51,773 nt of DNA from Fidelibacterota bacterium MT.SAG.2. Its GTDB lineage: Bacteria; Fidelibacterota; SORT01. The position numbers and the translations under genes are program-made. The notes under the pieces are model-generated. The model saw nothing but the letters and a program-made list of their open reading frames with translations. It ran no database searches and had not been told where the DNA came from. Shown in pieces: positions 23,107 through 32,399 of the stretch; the stretch's first letter is position 1, and each line of letters begins with the position of its first letter. Location of the stretch: assembly GCA_004402915.1 (NCBI GenBank), contig SORU01000009.1:1-51773 (forward strand), read 5' to 3'.

Positions 23107-24204
23107 ATGATATTTTCTTTTAAACTGATTATAACGCTCTCTTTTTTTGTTATTATCTCTTCGGTTACGGAGGTTAACGCTCAGTCACTTACCTGTTATC
23201 AATGCGGTTATAGTATCACATCGGGAAGTTATGTCTCGGTGGACGGCAAGGTGTTCCATCCTGAGCATTTCACTTGCGCCTATTGCGGAAGATCGATCGG
23301 AAACACTCAATATTATAAAGACAATGGAAACTATTACCACCCGGATCATTATAAGCAGTTCATCGCTCCTAAATGCGCCGTTTGCGGTCAGCCTATTGAG
23401 GGACAGTACGTGGAGTATGAAGGAAAAATATATCATAAAAATCACTATGAAGAGCAAATAGCATTACTATGCAGCTTCTGTGGCTTGCCGATCAACGGAA
23501 CATATTCAAAAACTTTCTGGGGTGAAAGTTATCATGACTATCACGAGGGTAGAGTAGTCAAGTGTGATTATTGTCAAAGATATATTTCCGATGAGAAAAC
23601 AGCCGGCGGGATAAGATACGATGACGGCAGGAATATTTGCGGCATTTGCTTAACAAGTGTTATTAACGACGACAACGTGGCGAGGCATCTGTTTGAAGAA
23701 GTGAAAAAGGAACTAAGGCGATACGGTATTGATATTCGATGGGACGAGATCGGTTTGTATCTTGTGGACAGGAATTACCTTTCAAGTCTTACGGATGAAA
23801 ACAGAGTCATAGAAAAACAAACAGGATTCACGTATCACAGGTTTGAGACTTTTCGTGGAACGGTCAGGAACAAGAAATTTGATATTTACATCCTGAAAGG
23901 AATTCCGGAGATGGAATTTATTTCTACGGCAGCTCATGAACTAATGCACGTCTGGATGTATCTGAACGCTCCTTATGATATGGACAAGGCGATAAGCGAG
24001 GGAAGCGCAAATTATGCGTCGTACCTTGTGCTTAAGAACAGGAGTCTGTATCGGGCTAAATACTTAATCGATAATTTGGAGAAGGACCAAGATTATTTTT
24101 ACGGAGATGGTTATCGAAGAATCAAGAGATTGGTCAGAGCCAAAAGAGTCAACGGCTGGCTGAATATCGTCACCGGAAAAGAGCGGATGCCGACGGGATA
24201 TTAA
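23107..24204 (+). CDS. Secreted LIM zinc-finger and DA1-type peptidase protein
   Basis: A 365-residue protein with a signal peptide (hydrophobic residues 6-19, cleavage near Ala25). Five LIM-type zinc half-sites follow: Cys30/Cys33 with His51/His54, Cys57/Cys60 with His78/His81, Cys90/Cys93 with His110/His113, Cys122/Cys125 with His143/His146, and Cys153/Cys156 with Cys178/Cys181; most have 16-17 residues between the pairs, as in LIM domains. Residues 190-365 resemble the DA1-like peptidase domain: zinc site His277-Glu278-Leu-Met-His281 (AAHELMHVWM) and Glu298 (ISEGSANYA). Plant DA1 proteins have this LIM plus HEXXH order and are cytoplasmic; this one is exported. The gene stands alone and converges with the proline dehydrogenase gene. 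Substrate unknown. Confidence 0.85.
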   Translation: MIFSFKLIITLSFFVIISSVTEVNAQSLTCYQCGYSITSGSYVSVDGKVFHPEHFTCAYCGRSIGNTQYYKDNGNYYHPDHYKQFIAPKCAVCGQPIEGQYVEYEGKIYHKNHYEEQIALLCSFCGLPINGTYSKTFWGESYHDYHEGRVVKCDYCQRYISDEKTAGGIRYDDGRNICGICLTSVINDDNVARHLFEEVKKELRRYGIDIRWDEIGLYLVDRNYLSSLTDENRVIEKQTGFTYHRFETFRGTVRNKKFDIYILKGIPEMEFISTAAHELMHVWMYLNAPYDMDKAISEGSANYASYLVLKNRSLYRAKYLIDNLEKDQDYFYGDGYRRIKRLVRAKRVNGWLNIVTGKERMPTGY

Positions 24205-24212
24205 AAAGTAAA

Positions 24213-25112
24213 TTACCTAAAAGAGAATATATTTTTAATAATATGACCGACAATCGCAGGGTTTTCTTGTAACCTTCTGATAGAATAAGCATACCAATCC
24301 TGTCCAAACGGAACATATATCCGTAATCGGTGACCATCGCTCAATATTTTATCCCTAAGTTTTTCCGTCACCCCGTAAATCATTTGAAATTCATACTTTT
24401 CATTGCTCAAACCAAGCTCGTCGATCAGCTGATATGCTTTATCCACAAGCTGTTCGTCATGAGTCGCTATCCCCACATAACATCCGCCTTTCAACAACAT
24501 CTCAAGTAAATGAGAGAAATTTTTTCGTATTTCTTCTCTTTCTTTGAAGGCGATCTCAATTGGTTCTATATAGATACCTTTGCAAAGCCTGATATTGGCT
24601 TTAAGTTTTACGAGATCTTTTACGTCTGTCTCGCTTCTTCTCATATACGCTTGAATTACCGTTCCGACATTTGAATAATTTTTTAAGAATTTGGAATGTA
24701 TTTCAAGAGTCTTAGTGGTGTATCTTGAATCTTCCATGTCTATCCGAATAAAATTATTCAGATTTTCCGAAAGACGTATCATCTCGTTCATAAATTCAAA
24801 GCAAACACCATCATCGATTCCCATTCCCAACTGCGTCATCTTTATAGAAATATTCATATCTAAATTCTTTTCTCTGATAGATGAGAGAACTTCTTTATAA
24901 CTGTTTAAATATTTTTCCGCTTCTTCAATAGTGGTAATGTGTTCTCCGAGTATATTGGCGGTACACATGAATCCTTCTCTATTGAGTCCGGCGATCACGC
25001 GGGTTACATCTTCTAAAGTCTCACCCGCGATATATTTTTGCGCAAAATGACCGACTATCGGTTTAGGAACTAATGGCAGAACACCGGCAATCGCCGAATT
25101 AATAAATCTCAT
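24213..25112 (-). CDS. Proline dehydrogenase (monofunctional)
   Basis: A 299-residue single-domain proline dehydrogenase, the flavin-dependent first step of proline oxidation to pyrroline-5-carboxylate, feeding electrons to quinone. Hallmarks are SIKMTQLGMGID, IRIDMEDSRYT, IRLCKGIYIEP and the C-terminal RIYVPFGQDWYAYSIRRL, where Arg residues hold proline. The length matches monofunctional bacterial enzymes such as that of Thermus, not the PutA fusion. The pyrroline-5-carboxylate dehydrogenase is not in the window. It is divergent from the first nuo operon; 196 bases separate its start from the nuoA start used here. Confidence 0.92.
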   Translation of the reverse strand: MRFINSAIAGVLPLVPKPIVGHFAQKYIAGETLEDVTRVIAGLNREGFMCTANILGEHITTIEEAEKYLNSYKEVLSSIREKNLDMNISIKMTQLGMGIDDGVCFEFMNEMIRLSENLNNFIRIDMEDSRYTTKTLEIHSKFLKNYSNVGTVIQAYMRRSETDVKDLVKLKANIRLCKGIYIEPIEIAFKEREEIRKNFSHLLEMLLKGGCYVGIATHDEQLVDKAYQLIDELGLSNEKYEFQMIYGVTEKLRDKILSDGHRLRIYVPFGQDWYAYSIRRLQENPAIVGHIIKNIFSFR

Positions 25113-25244
25113 AAGACGCTATTTTCAATAAAATTCATTGGCATAAGTAATAGATAAATTATTCGGTACTCACCGAAATGACAAGAAAATTAGTTTAGTC
25201 GGAAAAAATGAAGTGAAAATCTTCAGATTAATGACGATTTTATC

Positions 25245-25273
25245 TTGACACTGTTTTAGGATGGTAATAAATT
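25245..25273 (+). promoter_or_regulatory. Candidate promoter of the first nuo operon
   Basis: A perfect -35 TTGACA (25245-25250) is followed after 17 bases by TAAATT (25268-25273), a four-of-six match to the -10 consensus. A start near 25280 would leave the ATG at 25261 outside the message and make ATG 25309 the first usable nuoA start. Upstream, an inverted repeat TTCGGT/ACCGAA (25162-25177) with a 4-base loop may be an operator. Confidence 0.5.
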
Positions 25274-25308
25274 ACATCTTCAAAATAAAATGGGATTTGA
25301 ATAGAAAT

Positions 25309-25764
25309 ATGCTTTGGGACTTAGGTAGTGTCTTAATGTTCATGGTCACCTCATTAGTGATAATCGGGATCACTTTACTTATGGCTAAAGCGTTGCGAAG
25401 GGATAATCCTACAGAAGAGAAACTAACATCCTATGAGTGCGGAGAAGAACCTGTCGGTAATCCATGGATACAATTCAATATCCGATTTTATGTTGTTGCC
25501 CTTATTTTTCTGATTTTTGAAGTCGAGATCGTTTTCCTATATCCATGGGCTACCGTGTTCAAAGAGATGGGCTTCTTTACATTTGTAGAAATGATGATCT
25601 TTGTCGGAATACTACTCGTTGGATATGCCTATGTATGGGTTAAGGGAGATTTGGACTGGGTATTACCTAAGCCGAAATACACAGCAGACTTTGACTACAG
25701 CGATATTCCGCGATTTAAAAAGCCTGACGCAAAAAAAGCCCGCAAATTGCAAGCGTTTGAATAA
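25309..25764 (+). CDS. nuoA: NADH-quinone oxidoreductase subunit A (first cluster)
   Basis: A 151-residue membrane subunit with three helices and the conserved TSYECGEEPVGNPW loop (the flexible quinone-site loop with its Cys) and RFYVVALIFLIFEVEIVFLYPW. I start it at ATG 25309 because the promoter candidate just upstream would place the ATG at 25261 before the transcription start; the longer form would have 167 residues. It begins the operon nuoABCDHIJKLMN. Its C terminus (about 30 residues past the last helix) is longer than the second-cluster copy at 36059. Confidence 0.92.
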   Translation: MLWDLGSVLMFMVTSLVIIGITLLMAKALRRDNPTEEKLTSYECGEEPVGNPWIQFNIRFYVVALIFLIFEVEIVFLYPWATVFKEMGFFTFVEMMIFVGILLVGYAYVWVKGDLDWVLPKPKYTADFDYSDIPRFKKPDAKKARKLQAFE

Positions 25765-25779
25765 GAAAAGAGGTTAATT

Positions 25780-26271
25780 TTGGGTATTATAGAAAATAAA
25801 TTTCGCGATAACGTAATAATCACCAGCGCGGATAAGTTTATGAATTGGGCCCGGCTGTCGTCTCTCTGGCCAATCACATTCGGAATAGCCTGTTGCGCCA
25901 TTGAAATGATGGCTACTGCCGCGTCCAGGTATGACCAGGACAGGCTTGGCATTATACCGAGACCCTCTCCACGTCAGGCAGACCTGATGATCGTCGCAGG
26001 TACTGTAACGTTCAAGATGGCGAGCAGGATCAAGAGGCTTTACGAACAGATGCCCGAACCGAAGTATGTTATTGCCATGGGATGTTGCGCTACATCGGGC
26101 GGACCTTATTGGCAACATGGCTATCATGTTATGAAGGGAGTTGATCAGGTTATTCCTGTTGACGTTTATGTTCCCGGTTGTCCTCCGAGACCGGAATCGC
26201 TCTTAGAAGGTTTCATCAAGCTCCAAGATAAAATAAGACGCGAATCTATCGCGACAACACAAGCCGCCTGA
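25780..26271 (+). CDS. nuoB: NADH-quinone oxidoreductase subunit B (first cluster; only nuoB in window)
   Basis: A 163-residue peripheral subunit that carries cluster N2 and passes electrons to quinone. Cluster ligands are the tandem Cys38-Cys39 (IACCAIEMM), Cys103 in MGCCATSGG and Cys134 in GCPPRPE. It starts at TTG 25780 with an AAGAGGT site upstream. No second nuoB is present in the second nuo cluster, so this gene may supply both complexes. Confidence 0.95.
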   Translation: MGIIENKFRDNVIITSADKFMNWARLSSLWPITFGIACCAIEMMATAASRYDQDRLGIIPRPSPRQADLMIVAGTVTFKMASRIKRLYEQMPEPKYVIAMGCCATSGGPYWQHGYHVMKGVDQVIPVDVYVPGCPPRPESLLEGFIKLQDKIRRESIATTQAA

Positions 26272-26763
26272 ATGGAATCTTCGGAAGTTTTTAAATTAAT
26301 AGAGTCAAAATACCCTGATGCTCTCAAATCGATAGATTTAGAGGGAATAGAACAATCAGTCACTATAGATGTAAATTCTATCGCCGACGTTTGTAACTAT
26401 TTGAAAACCGAATCAGAATTGCAATTCACATCTTTGATGTGCTTGTCGGGTGTCGATTATGAAGATAAGATGGAAGTAGTCTACCATCTTCACTCTTTAT
26501 TGCACGATCATCGGGTAACTCTGAAGGTAGAGCTGTCAAGAGATAATCCGAAATTGCCTTCTGTGAGCGGGGTTTGGAAAGCAGCTAATTGGCATGAGAG
26601 GGAAGCGTATGACATGTACGGAATTGTATTCGATGACCACCCGGATCTAAGACGAATTCTTCTACCTGATGATTGGGAAGGATTTCCGCTTAGGAAGGAC
26701 TACGTTGTAGCCGAAAAGTATCGAGGATGGACCATTCGCAAGATAAAAGAAGGATTTGAATAG
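26272..26763 (+). CDS. nuoC: NADH-quinone oxidoreductase subunit C (first cluster)
   Basis: A 163-residue hydrophilic subunit, separate from NuoD (not fused). The signature WHEREAYDMYGIVFDDHPDL followed by RRILLPDDWEGFPLRKDY is intact. It begins directly after the nuoB stop, and ends 3 bases before nuoD. It belongs to the quinone-module of the peripheral arm with B, D and I. Confidence 0.95.
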   Translation: MESSEVFKLIESKYPDALKSIDLEGIEQSVTIDVNSIADVCNYLKTESELQFTSLMCLSGVDYEDKMEVVYHLHSLLHDHRVTLKVELSRDNPKLPSVSGVWKAANWHEREAYDMYGIVFDDHPDLRRILLPDDWEGFPLRKDYVVAEKYRGWTIRKIKEGFE

Positions 26764-26766
26764 CAG

Positions 26767-27888
26767 ATGCCTGATCTGAAAACAGAAGAGATGGTCGTCC
26801 AGATGGGTCCGCAGCACCCGGCGACTCACGGTGTGCTCCGACTCGAAATTACTACCGACGGGGAGATCGTAAGGAAGATCAATCCACATATCGGATATTT
26901 GCATCGCTGCTTCGAGAAACATTGCGAAGAACTCAATTATCATCAGATTATTCCCTTTGTCGACAGATGCGATTATCTCGCAGCCATGAATAACGAACAC
27001 GGCTACGTAATGGCTGTCGAGAAACTACTCGATATTGAAATTCCTGAACGCGTGGAATATATTCGTGTTATTATGTCCGAGTTGAACCGGATAGCGAGTC
27101 ATTTGGTCGCGCTCGGAACTTACGGGCTCGACATAGGAGCAATTACTCCATTTTTGTTCACATTCAGGGACAGGGAGAAAATACTTGATCTGTTTGAAAT
27201 GACAAGCGGCGCGAGGCTTCTATATAATTACATTTGGATCGGGGGAGTGGCATTTGATCTGCCGAACGGTTTTGTAGAGAAGTGTTTTGAATTTATTGAT
27301 TACTTTTTGCCGAAGCTGAAAGAATACGACGATCTTCTTTCATATAATAAGATATTCATTAAAAGAACGGCAGAAGTAGCCATCATACCGCCCGCTGTTG
27401 CGATAGAGTGGGGAATAACGGGTCCGAATCTAAGAGCATCAGGTGTTGACTGGGACCTCAGGCGCGACGAACCGTATTCCATCTACGATAAATTCGAGTG
27501 GGATGTTATCGTGGCAGATGGAAGGGTAGGCGTATTGGGCGATTCATGGTCACGATATTACGTTCGAGTCCTGGAGATGGAACAATCTGCGAGTATAGTC
27601 AAGCAGGCTCTTGAAGGTCTTCCGTCCGATGAAAATGTGAAGTCCGCAGTTCCCAAAAAAGTAAGACCAAAAGAGGGATCTGTATTTTTCCGCTCCGAAA
27701 ATCCTCGTGGAGAGTTGGGATATTACATAATCAGTGATGGCAGTGATATACCATACAGGCTCAAAATGCGGTCACCGGCGTTTTGCAATTTAAGTGCAAT
27801 TTCAGATGTCGGAGAGGGATTGCTTATTTCTGATCTTGTTTCATTACTCGGAAGCATAGATATAGTGCTTGGAGAGATAGACAGGTAG
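26767..27888 (+). CDS. nuoD: NADH-quinone oxidoreductase subunit D (first cluster)
   Basis: A 373-residue 49-kDa-type subunit forming the quinone pocket with NuoB. Conserved blocks include [27 protein letters not shown], the quinone-contact His region, [32 protein letters not shown] and the C-terminal DIVLGEIDR. Ends two bases before nuoH. Confidence 0.95.
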   Translation: MPDLKTEEMVVQMGPQHPATHGVLRLEITTDGEIVRKINPHIGYLHRCFEKHCEELNYHQIIPFVDRCDYLAAMNNEHGYVMAVEKLLDIEIPERVEYIRVIMSELNRIASHLVALGTYGLDIGAITPFLFTFRDREKILDLFEMTSGARLLYNYIWIGGVAFDLPNGFVEKCFEFIDYFLPKLKEYDDLLSYNKIFIKRTAEVAIIPPAVAIEWGITGPNLRASGVDWDLRRDEPYSIYDKFEWDVIVADGRVGVLGDSWSRYYVRVLEMEQSASIVKQALEGLPSDENVKSAVPKKVRPKEGSVFFRSENPRGELGYYIISDGSDIPYRLKMRSPAFCNLSAISDVGEGLLISDLVSLLGSIDIVLGEIDR

Positions 27889-27889
27889 T

Positions 27890-28948
27890 ATGGATTATTT
27901 TATACAGATCGTAACGGATCTTTTGCCTGGATTAAACGGATTACCGCAGTGGCTCGTGATTCCGTCAATTATGTTTCTCTTCGGAGCATTGATTTTTACC
28001 GGGATAGCCATCTATTCGTTAATAATTCTCTGGTTCGAGAGAAAAATCGCCGCTCACATGCAGGACAGGCTGGGACCGATGGAGGTCGGTGGATGGCACG
28101 GGTGGCTTCAAACTGTTGCGGATGCGGTAAAACTTCTGTTAAAAGAGGATATTATCCCTGCGGTAGCGGATAGGAAATTATTTAAACTTGCTCCATACAT
28201 TGTTTTTCTTGCTGCGTTTGCCGTCTTTGCGGCTCTCCCGTTTTCTGATAAGATCATCGGGAGCGAACTTAACATAGGTATTTTTTACATCCTTTCGGTT
28301 TCGTCCGTAGGTGTGGTCGGTATTTTGATGGCTGGATGGGGTTCAAACAATAAATGGGCGCTTTTCGGCTCAATGAGGTCGGTGGCTCAATTTGTCAGCT
28401 ATGAAATCCCTATAGGACTTTCAATCTTGGTTGTTGTTATGTCCGTTGGTTCATTATCGATGAGAGATATAGTGATGGCTCAGGATGGCGGGATTTTTAA
28501 TTGGATGATCTGGCAAAACGCACCTTTTAATTTCATAGCATTCCTAATTTTGTTTATAGCAGGAACAGCCGAGACAAACAGAGTTCCATTTGATATCCCG
28601 GAAGCGGAATCGGAGCTTGTCGCCGGTTTCCATGTCGAGTATTCAGGGATGCGTTTTTCAATATTTTTCCTTGCCGAATATGCTAATATGTTGGCTGTGG
28701 GAATTATAGCTTCTACACTATTCCTCGGAGGTTGGCAGGGTATTACCGGAGCTTCGAGCGCACCGGGAATCGGATTGATCTGGATGTTACTTAAAGGGTT
28801 TTTGATTGTACTTGTTATGATATGGTTCCGGTGGACTCTTCCGCGATTAAGAGTTGATCAGCTGATGTACGTTTGTTGGAAAGTTCTTGTACCGATCTCG
28901 TTCTTTAACATGGTCGGTGCAGGTATATGGATTGGATTATCTTCATGA
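27890..28948 (+). CDS. nuoH: NADH-quinone oxidoreductase subunit H (first cluster)
   Basis: A 352-residue membrane subunit, about eight helices, linking the quinone site to the proton channels. Conserved loops are FERKIAAHMQDRLGPMEVGG, the acidic TAETNRVPFDIPEAESELVA and FHVEYSGMRFSIFFLAEYAN. Its last bases overlap nuoI (ATGA). Confidence 0.95.
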   Translation: MDYFIQIVTDLLPGLNGLPQWLVIPSIMFLFGALIFTGIAIYSLIILWFERKIAAHMQDRLGPMEVGGWHGWLQTVADAVKLLLKEDIIPAVADRKLFKLAPYIVFLAAFAVFAALPFSDKIIGSELNIGIFYILSVSSVGVVGILMAGWGSNNKWALFGSMRSVAQFVSYEIPIGLSILVVVMSVGSLSMRDIVMAQDGGIFNWMIWQNAPFNFIAFLILFIAGTAETNRVPFDIPEAESELVAGFHVEYSGMRFSIFFLAEYANMLAVGIIASTLFLGGWQGITGASSAPGIGLIWMLLKGFLIVLVMIWFRWTLPRLRVDQLMYVCWKVLVPISFFNMVGAGIWIGLSS

Positions 28949-29529
28949 GAGCATATTTTATAGATATTTTTTCGGGTGTCGGATCAGTTCTTGTCGGAAT
29001 GAGAGTCACCTTCAGTCACCTCTTTACCCGTTCGGTCACGGAACAATATCCCCGTGAAAAAATTGAGATGTTCGATCGTTCCCGAAACAGGCTGCATGTA
29101 GACATAGAAGACTGCATCGGCTGCTACCTATGCGATAAGGCTTGCCCGGTAGACTGTATCCATATAGACACAATAAAAGCAAGACCGGGCGAAGATCTCG
29201 GTCTTACTGAAAAATATGAGAAAAAGAAGACATTCGTATTTCCTAAATTTGATATTGATATGGCAGAATGCTGCTATTGCGGACTCTGCGTATTTCCATG
29301 TCCGACGGAATGTATTTACTGGATATCCGATTATGAATTCGCGGAATATGACCGGAGTAATCTGAATTATCATTTTGGAAATGTTACGCCTGAAGATGCC
29401 CGTGTTAGATATGAAGAAGCGGAAAAATTGAAAATTCAAAAAGATAAAGAGATCGCAGCGAAAAAGGCAGCCGCCGGGACTGAAATACCATCCCAACCAA
29501 AAGATGACTCCACGGAATCAGCGGAGTAG
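28945..29529 (+). CDS. nuoI: NADH-quinone oxidoreductase subunit I (first cluster; only nuoI in window)
   Basis: A 194-residue iron-sulfur subunit when started at ATG 28945, which overlaps the nuoH stop (ATGA). Two 4Fe-4S sites are complete: Cys57/60/63/67 with Cys71 (CIGCYLCDKACPVDC) and Cys109/112/115/119 with Cys123. The C-terminal 40 residues are a charged, disordered extension ending in PSQPKDDSTESAE. It is the only nuoI here; the second cluster lacks one. Confidence 0.93.
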   Translation: MRAYFIDIFSGVGSVLVGMRVTFSHLFTRSVTEQYPREKIEMFDRSRNRLHVDIEDCIGCYLCDKACPVDCIHIDTIKARPGEDLGLTEKYEKKKTFVFPKFDIDMAECCYCGLCVFPCPTECIYWISDYEFAEYDRSNLNYHFGNVTPEDARVRYEEAEKLKIQKDKEIAAKKAAAGTEIPSQPKDDSTESAE

Positions 29530-29538
29530 TATGAACTG

Positions 29539-30033
29539 ATGGAATCGTTTGTATTTTACATATTTGCGCTCATGACCATTACAGGCGGTTGGATTGTCAT
29601 TTACTCCAGAAATCTCATATACTCAGCGTTTTCATTACTTATTACCTTTGTCGGGCTTGCAGGATTATATGGATTGCTGATGGCTGATTTTATAGCAGCC
29701 ACGCAAATTCTGATCTATGCGGGCGCTGTACTGATTTTACTCTTGTTCGGAATCATGCTTACAGCCCGAAAGACAAGCATAGAAATCACACAGTCAAATC
29801 TGCCTCGATTGCCGGGAGCGATAATTTCAAGCTTGATATTTCTTCTATTGATGGTAGTGATCTTTAGTGAGCCGAATTGGAATTCTGCGACAAATCCAGG
29901 TGTCAGGGAAACGGTTCCTATGATAGGCAAGCTTCTGATGACAAAATATCTTATACCATTCGAGCTTGCATCAATATTGCTGTTGGCAGCCCTGATAGGC
30001 TCGGTTTTTATAGCGAGACGAGAGGAATCATGA
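29539..30033 (+). CDS. nuoJ: NADH-quinone oxidoreductase subunit J (first cluster)
   Basis: A 164-residue subunit with five predicted helices; TQILIYAGAVLILLLFGIML is the conserved helix with a pi-bulge that couples quinone reduction to proton movement, and KYLIPFELASILLLAALIGS the C-terminal helix. Its TGA overlaps the nuoK ATG by 4 bases. Confidence 0.93.
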   Translation: MESFVFYIFALMTITGGWIVIYSRNLIYSAFSLLITFVGLAGLYGLLMADFIAATQILIYAGAVLILLLFGIMLTARKTSIEITQSNLPRLPGAIISSLIFLLLMVVIFSEPNWNSATNPGVRETVPMIGKLLMTKYLIPFELASILLLAALIGSVFIARREES

Positions 30034-30341
30034 TCACCGTAGGATTATATCATTTCTTGGTGGTGTCGGCGCTTCTCTTTTCTTTTGGGCTATATGCGGT
30101 AATGACACGCAGGAATGCCATAGGAGTGTTATTAGGAGTCGAACTTATTTTGAATTCGGCAAATCTTAATTTTGTGGCATTTGCGCGCTATGGTATTTTC
30201 TCAATGGACGGGCAGCTCTTTGCGCTGTTTGTGATCATCCTCGCTGCTGCGGAAGCGGCGATTGCGCTTGCAATTGTATTGAACATTTTTAATAACTTCA
30301 GATCTATCAATGTTGACGAAGCGGATTCTTTACGATACTGA
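30030..30341 (+). CDS. nuoK: NADH-quinone oxidoreductase subunit K (first cluster)
   Basis: A 103-residue subunit with three helices. Start at ATG 30030 (overlap ATGA with nuoJ) matches the usual 100-residue NuoK; an ATG at 29877 would be inside nuoJ. The conserved Glu residues of the proton path lie in LGVELILNSANLNFVAF and ILAAAEAAIALAIVL. The stop overlaps the nuoL start by one base (TGATG). Confidence 0.94.
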   Translation: MITVGLYHFLVVSALLFSFGLYAVMTRRNAIGVLLGVELILNSANLNFVAFARYGIFSMDGQLFALFVIILAAAEAAIALAIVLNIFNNFRSINVDEADSLRY

Positions 30342-32377
30342 TGAATACGATCATTTTATACTCACTGATTCTTCTCTTTTTACCGTTAGCAGCGTTTGCG
30401 ATAAATATACTCGTTGGAAAACGGCTTCCGAGGAAGGGCGATTGGGTCTCCTTGTCGGCTATTCTTATCTCTTTCTCCTTCGCTCTTTCGATGTTTGCGT
30501 ATATGCTCTTCATAAGATATGATCCCGATTTTTCCGTAGAGTGGAGATGGTTATGGATAGATCTCGGTGATTTTGTTATCGAGTTGGGTATCCTCGTTGA
30601 TAATCTCACAATAATGATGCTGCTTGTAGTTACTCTTGTGAGCAGCCTGATTCATATATATTCGATATCATATATGAAAGATGATCCGAGATATAACAGG
30701 TATTTCGCGTACTTGTCTCTTTTCTCGTTTTCTATGCTGATAATAGTTTTGTCGAATAATCTGTTCGGATTATATATTGGGTGGGAATTAGTGGGGATAA
30801 GTTCATATCTATTGATCGGTTTCTGGTTTGAAAAAGATTCGGCATCAGATGCGGGAAAGAAAGCGTTCATCACCAATCGGGTGGGGGATTTCGGATTTTT
30901 CATCGGTGTTCTGCTCTTCTTCACTGCCGTCGGCTCGTTTAATTACGGCGATATCATTGCCGGGGTAGACGCAGGCGCCATGAGTGACGGTCTGTTTACG
31001 GCAGCGGGAATTGCTCTATTTATGGGAGCGGTAGGAAAATCAGCTCAGGTTCCTCTGCATATTTGGCTGCCTGACGCCATGGAGGGTCCGACTCCCGTAA
31101 GTGCATTGATACATGCTGCGACGATGGTAGCCGCCGGTGTGTATATGGTAGGTAGAATCTATCCTCTTTTCTCGCCGGGCGCTTTGCTCTTCATTGCATA
31201 TGTCGGAGCGATAACCGCCTTTGTAACAGCGACAATAGCAGTCGTAAGAAAAGACATAAAACGTGTTTTAGCGTATTCAACCGTCTCACAGCTTGGATTT
31301 ATGATATTAGCGCTTGGTGTCGGAGGATACGTTTCCGGACTCTGGCATTTGACAACCCATGCATTCTTTAAAGCTCTCCTCTTTCTCGGTGCGGGTAGCG
31401 TGATTCATGCTGCTCATACCAACGATATGTTTCGGATGGGAGGATTCAAGAAAAAAATGCCTGTTACTTTCTGGACATTTTTGATAGCAACTCTTGCTAT
31501 TTCGGGTGTGCCCGGCTTTTCGGGATTCTTCAGTAAGGATGCGATTTTAGCCTCGGCGCTCGAATTCAGTTTCGCTCATCCGGGACATATAATGCTCTTT
31601 ATTCTTCCCTTGATAGCAGCCGGTCTTACTGCCTTTTATATGTTTAGGGCATTGTTCTTGACCTTTTACGGTGAACCGCAGGACAAAGAAATTTATTCAC
31701 ATATTCACGAATCACCGGGATCGATGACTATTCCTATGGTAATATTAGCGACAATAACAATTCTTATCACTTTCGATCAATGGCGTGGGTTTGAATATCT
31801 GCCTTTAGTGGGAGAGTATGCCGGATGGTTCCAGCATCTAATTCACGAACCCGCGGCTATTTTTACCGGAGCAGCAGCGATGGCGGAAAGTGTCGTCGGT
31901 CATGGCGCCTCCGAAGAAACAGCGCATACGATTGCAATGTGGCTATCGATTTTTGTGGCTGGCGTGGGAATACTGTTGGCTTACCTTTTTTATCTCAAGA
32001 AAAGTCTTTCTGCAGAGAAAGTATCAAAATCCCTGTCGTCCATTTACACACTGTTGAGAAACAAATATTACTTTGATGAATTTTATGGAGCGACTGTTAT
32101 CAGGGGTGTATTAGGTTTATCCAAAGCGAGCGCTAAATTTGACGATACAGTAATCGATGGAGCGGTAAACGGAACGGCGACGATCACAATATGGCTTTCA
32201 AAGGCGAGCAGATGGTTTGACGATCATATTGTTGATGGTGCGGTTAACGGAACGGCAACGGTTACAACATTTTTCGGTACACGATTACGGAGGCTGCAGA
32301 CCGGTACGGTGGAGAATTACGTCTCCTTCCTCGTAGTCGGTATATTGGTATTTTTTATTTTTCAGGCAATATTTTAG
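30341..32377 (+). CDS. nuoL: NADH-quinone oxidoreductase subunit L with duplicated lateral-helix segment (first cluster)
   Basis: A 678-residue antiporter-like subunit, longer than the 640-residue copy at 43341. The core has the usual channel residues: [17 protein letters not shown] with its Glu, [20 protein letters not shown] and AVVRKDIKRVLAYSTVSQLG with Lys and His residues. Near the C terminus, where the long lateral helix ends, a 26-residue unit is repeated back-to-back at 32117-32194 and 32195-32272 (LSKASAKFDDTVIDGAVNGT and LSKASRWFDDHIVDGAVNGT begin the copies); 18 of 26 positions are identical. Only one degenerate copy is seen in the second NuoL. Confidence 0.93.
   Translation: MNTIILYSLILLFLPLAAFAINILVGKRLPRKGDWVSLSAILISFSFALSMFAYMLFIRYDPDFSVEWRWLWIDLGDFVIELGILVDNLTIMMLLVVTLVSSLIHIYSISYMKDDPRYNRYFAYLSLFSFSMLIIVLSNNLFGLYIGWELVGISSYLLIGFWFEKDSASDAGKKAFITNRVGDFGFFIGVLLFFTAVGSFNYGDIIAGVDAGAMSDGLFTAAGIALFMGAVGKSAQVPLHIWLPDAMEGPTPVSALIHAATMVAAGVYMVGRIYPLFSPGALLFIAYVGAITAFVTATIAVVRKDIKRVLAYSTVSQLGFMILALGVGGYVSGLWHLTTHAFFKALLFLGAGSVIHAAHTNDMFRMGGFKKKMPVTFWTFLIATLAISGVPGFSGFFSKDAILASALEFSFAHPGHIMLFILPLIAAGLTAFYMFRALFLTFYGEPQDKEIYSHIHESPGSMTIPMVILATITILITFDQWRGFEYLPLVGEYAGWFQHLIHEPAAIFTGAAAMAESVVGHGASEETAHTIAMWLSIFVAGVGILLAYLFYLKKSLSAEKVSKSLSSIYTLLRNKYYFDEFYGATVIRGVLGLSKASAKFDDTVIDGAVNGTATITIWLSKASRWFDDHIVDGAVNGTATVTTFFGTRLRRLQTGTVENYVSFLVVGILVFFIFQAIF
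32117..32272 (+). repeat. In-frame tandem duplication within nuoL
   Basis: Two adjacent 78-base units, each coding 26 residues. Shared at protein level: LSKAS, FDD, DGAVNGTAT. Differences in codons show the copies are not recent. The duplication adds 26 residues to the region where the lateral helix meets the last membrane helix, so it may lengthen the helix or its connection without interrupting the antiporter domain. Confidence 0.85.
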
Positions 32378-32399
32378 TTAATGGAGGCTTAAACTCGAA

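Noticed and set aside
25162-25177. Inverted repeat TTCGGT/ACCGAA between proline dehydrogenase and nuoA as an operator or terminator.
   Set aside because: Only six pairs with a four-base loop and no T run; mentioned with the promoter but not called.
29877-30030. Extended nuoK beginning inside nuoJ.
   Set aside because: NuoK is about 100 residues in all known complexes, and ATGA at 30030 gives that length.
30307-30609. Open frames antisense to nuo genes (and many elsewhere).
   Set aside because: They are shadows of strongly conserved genes on the other strand with no family features or ribosome sites.
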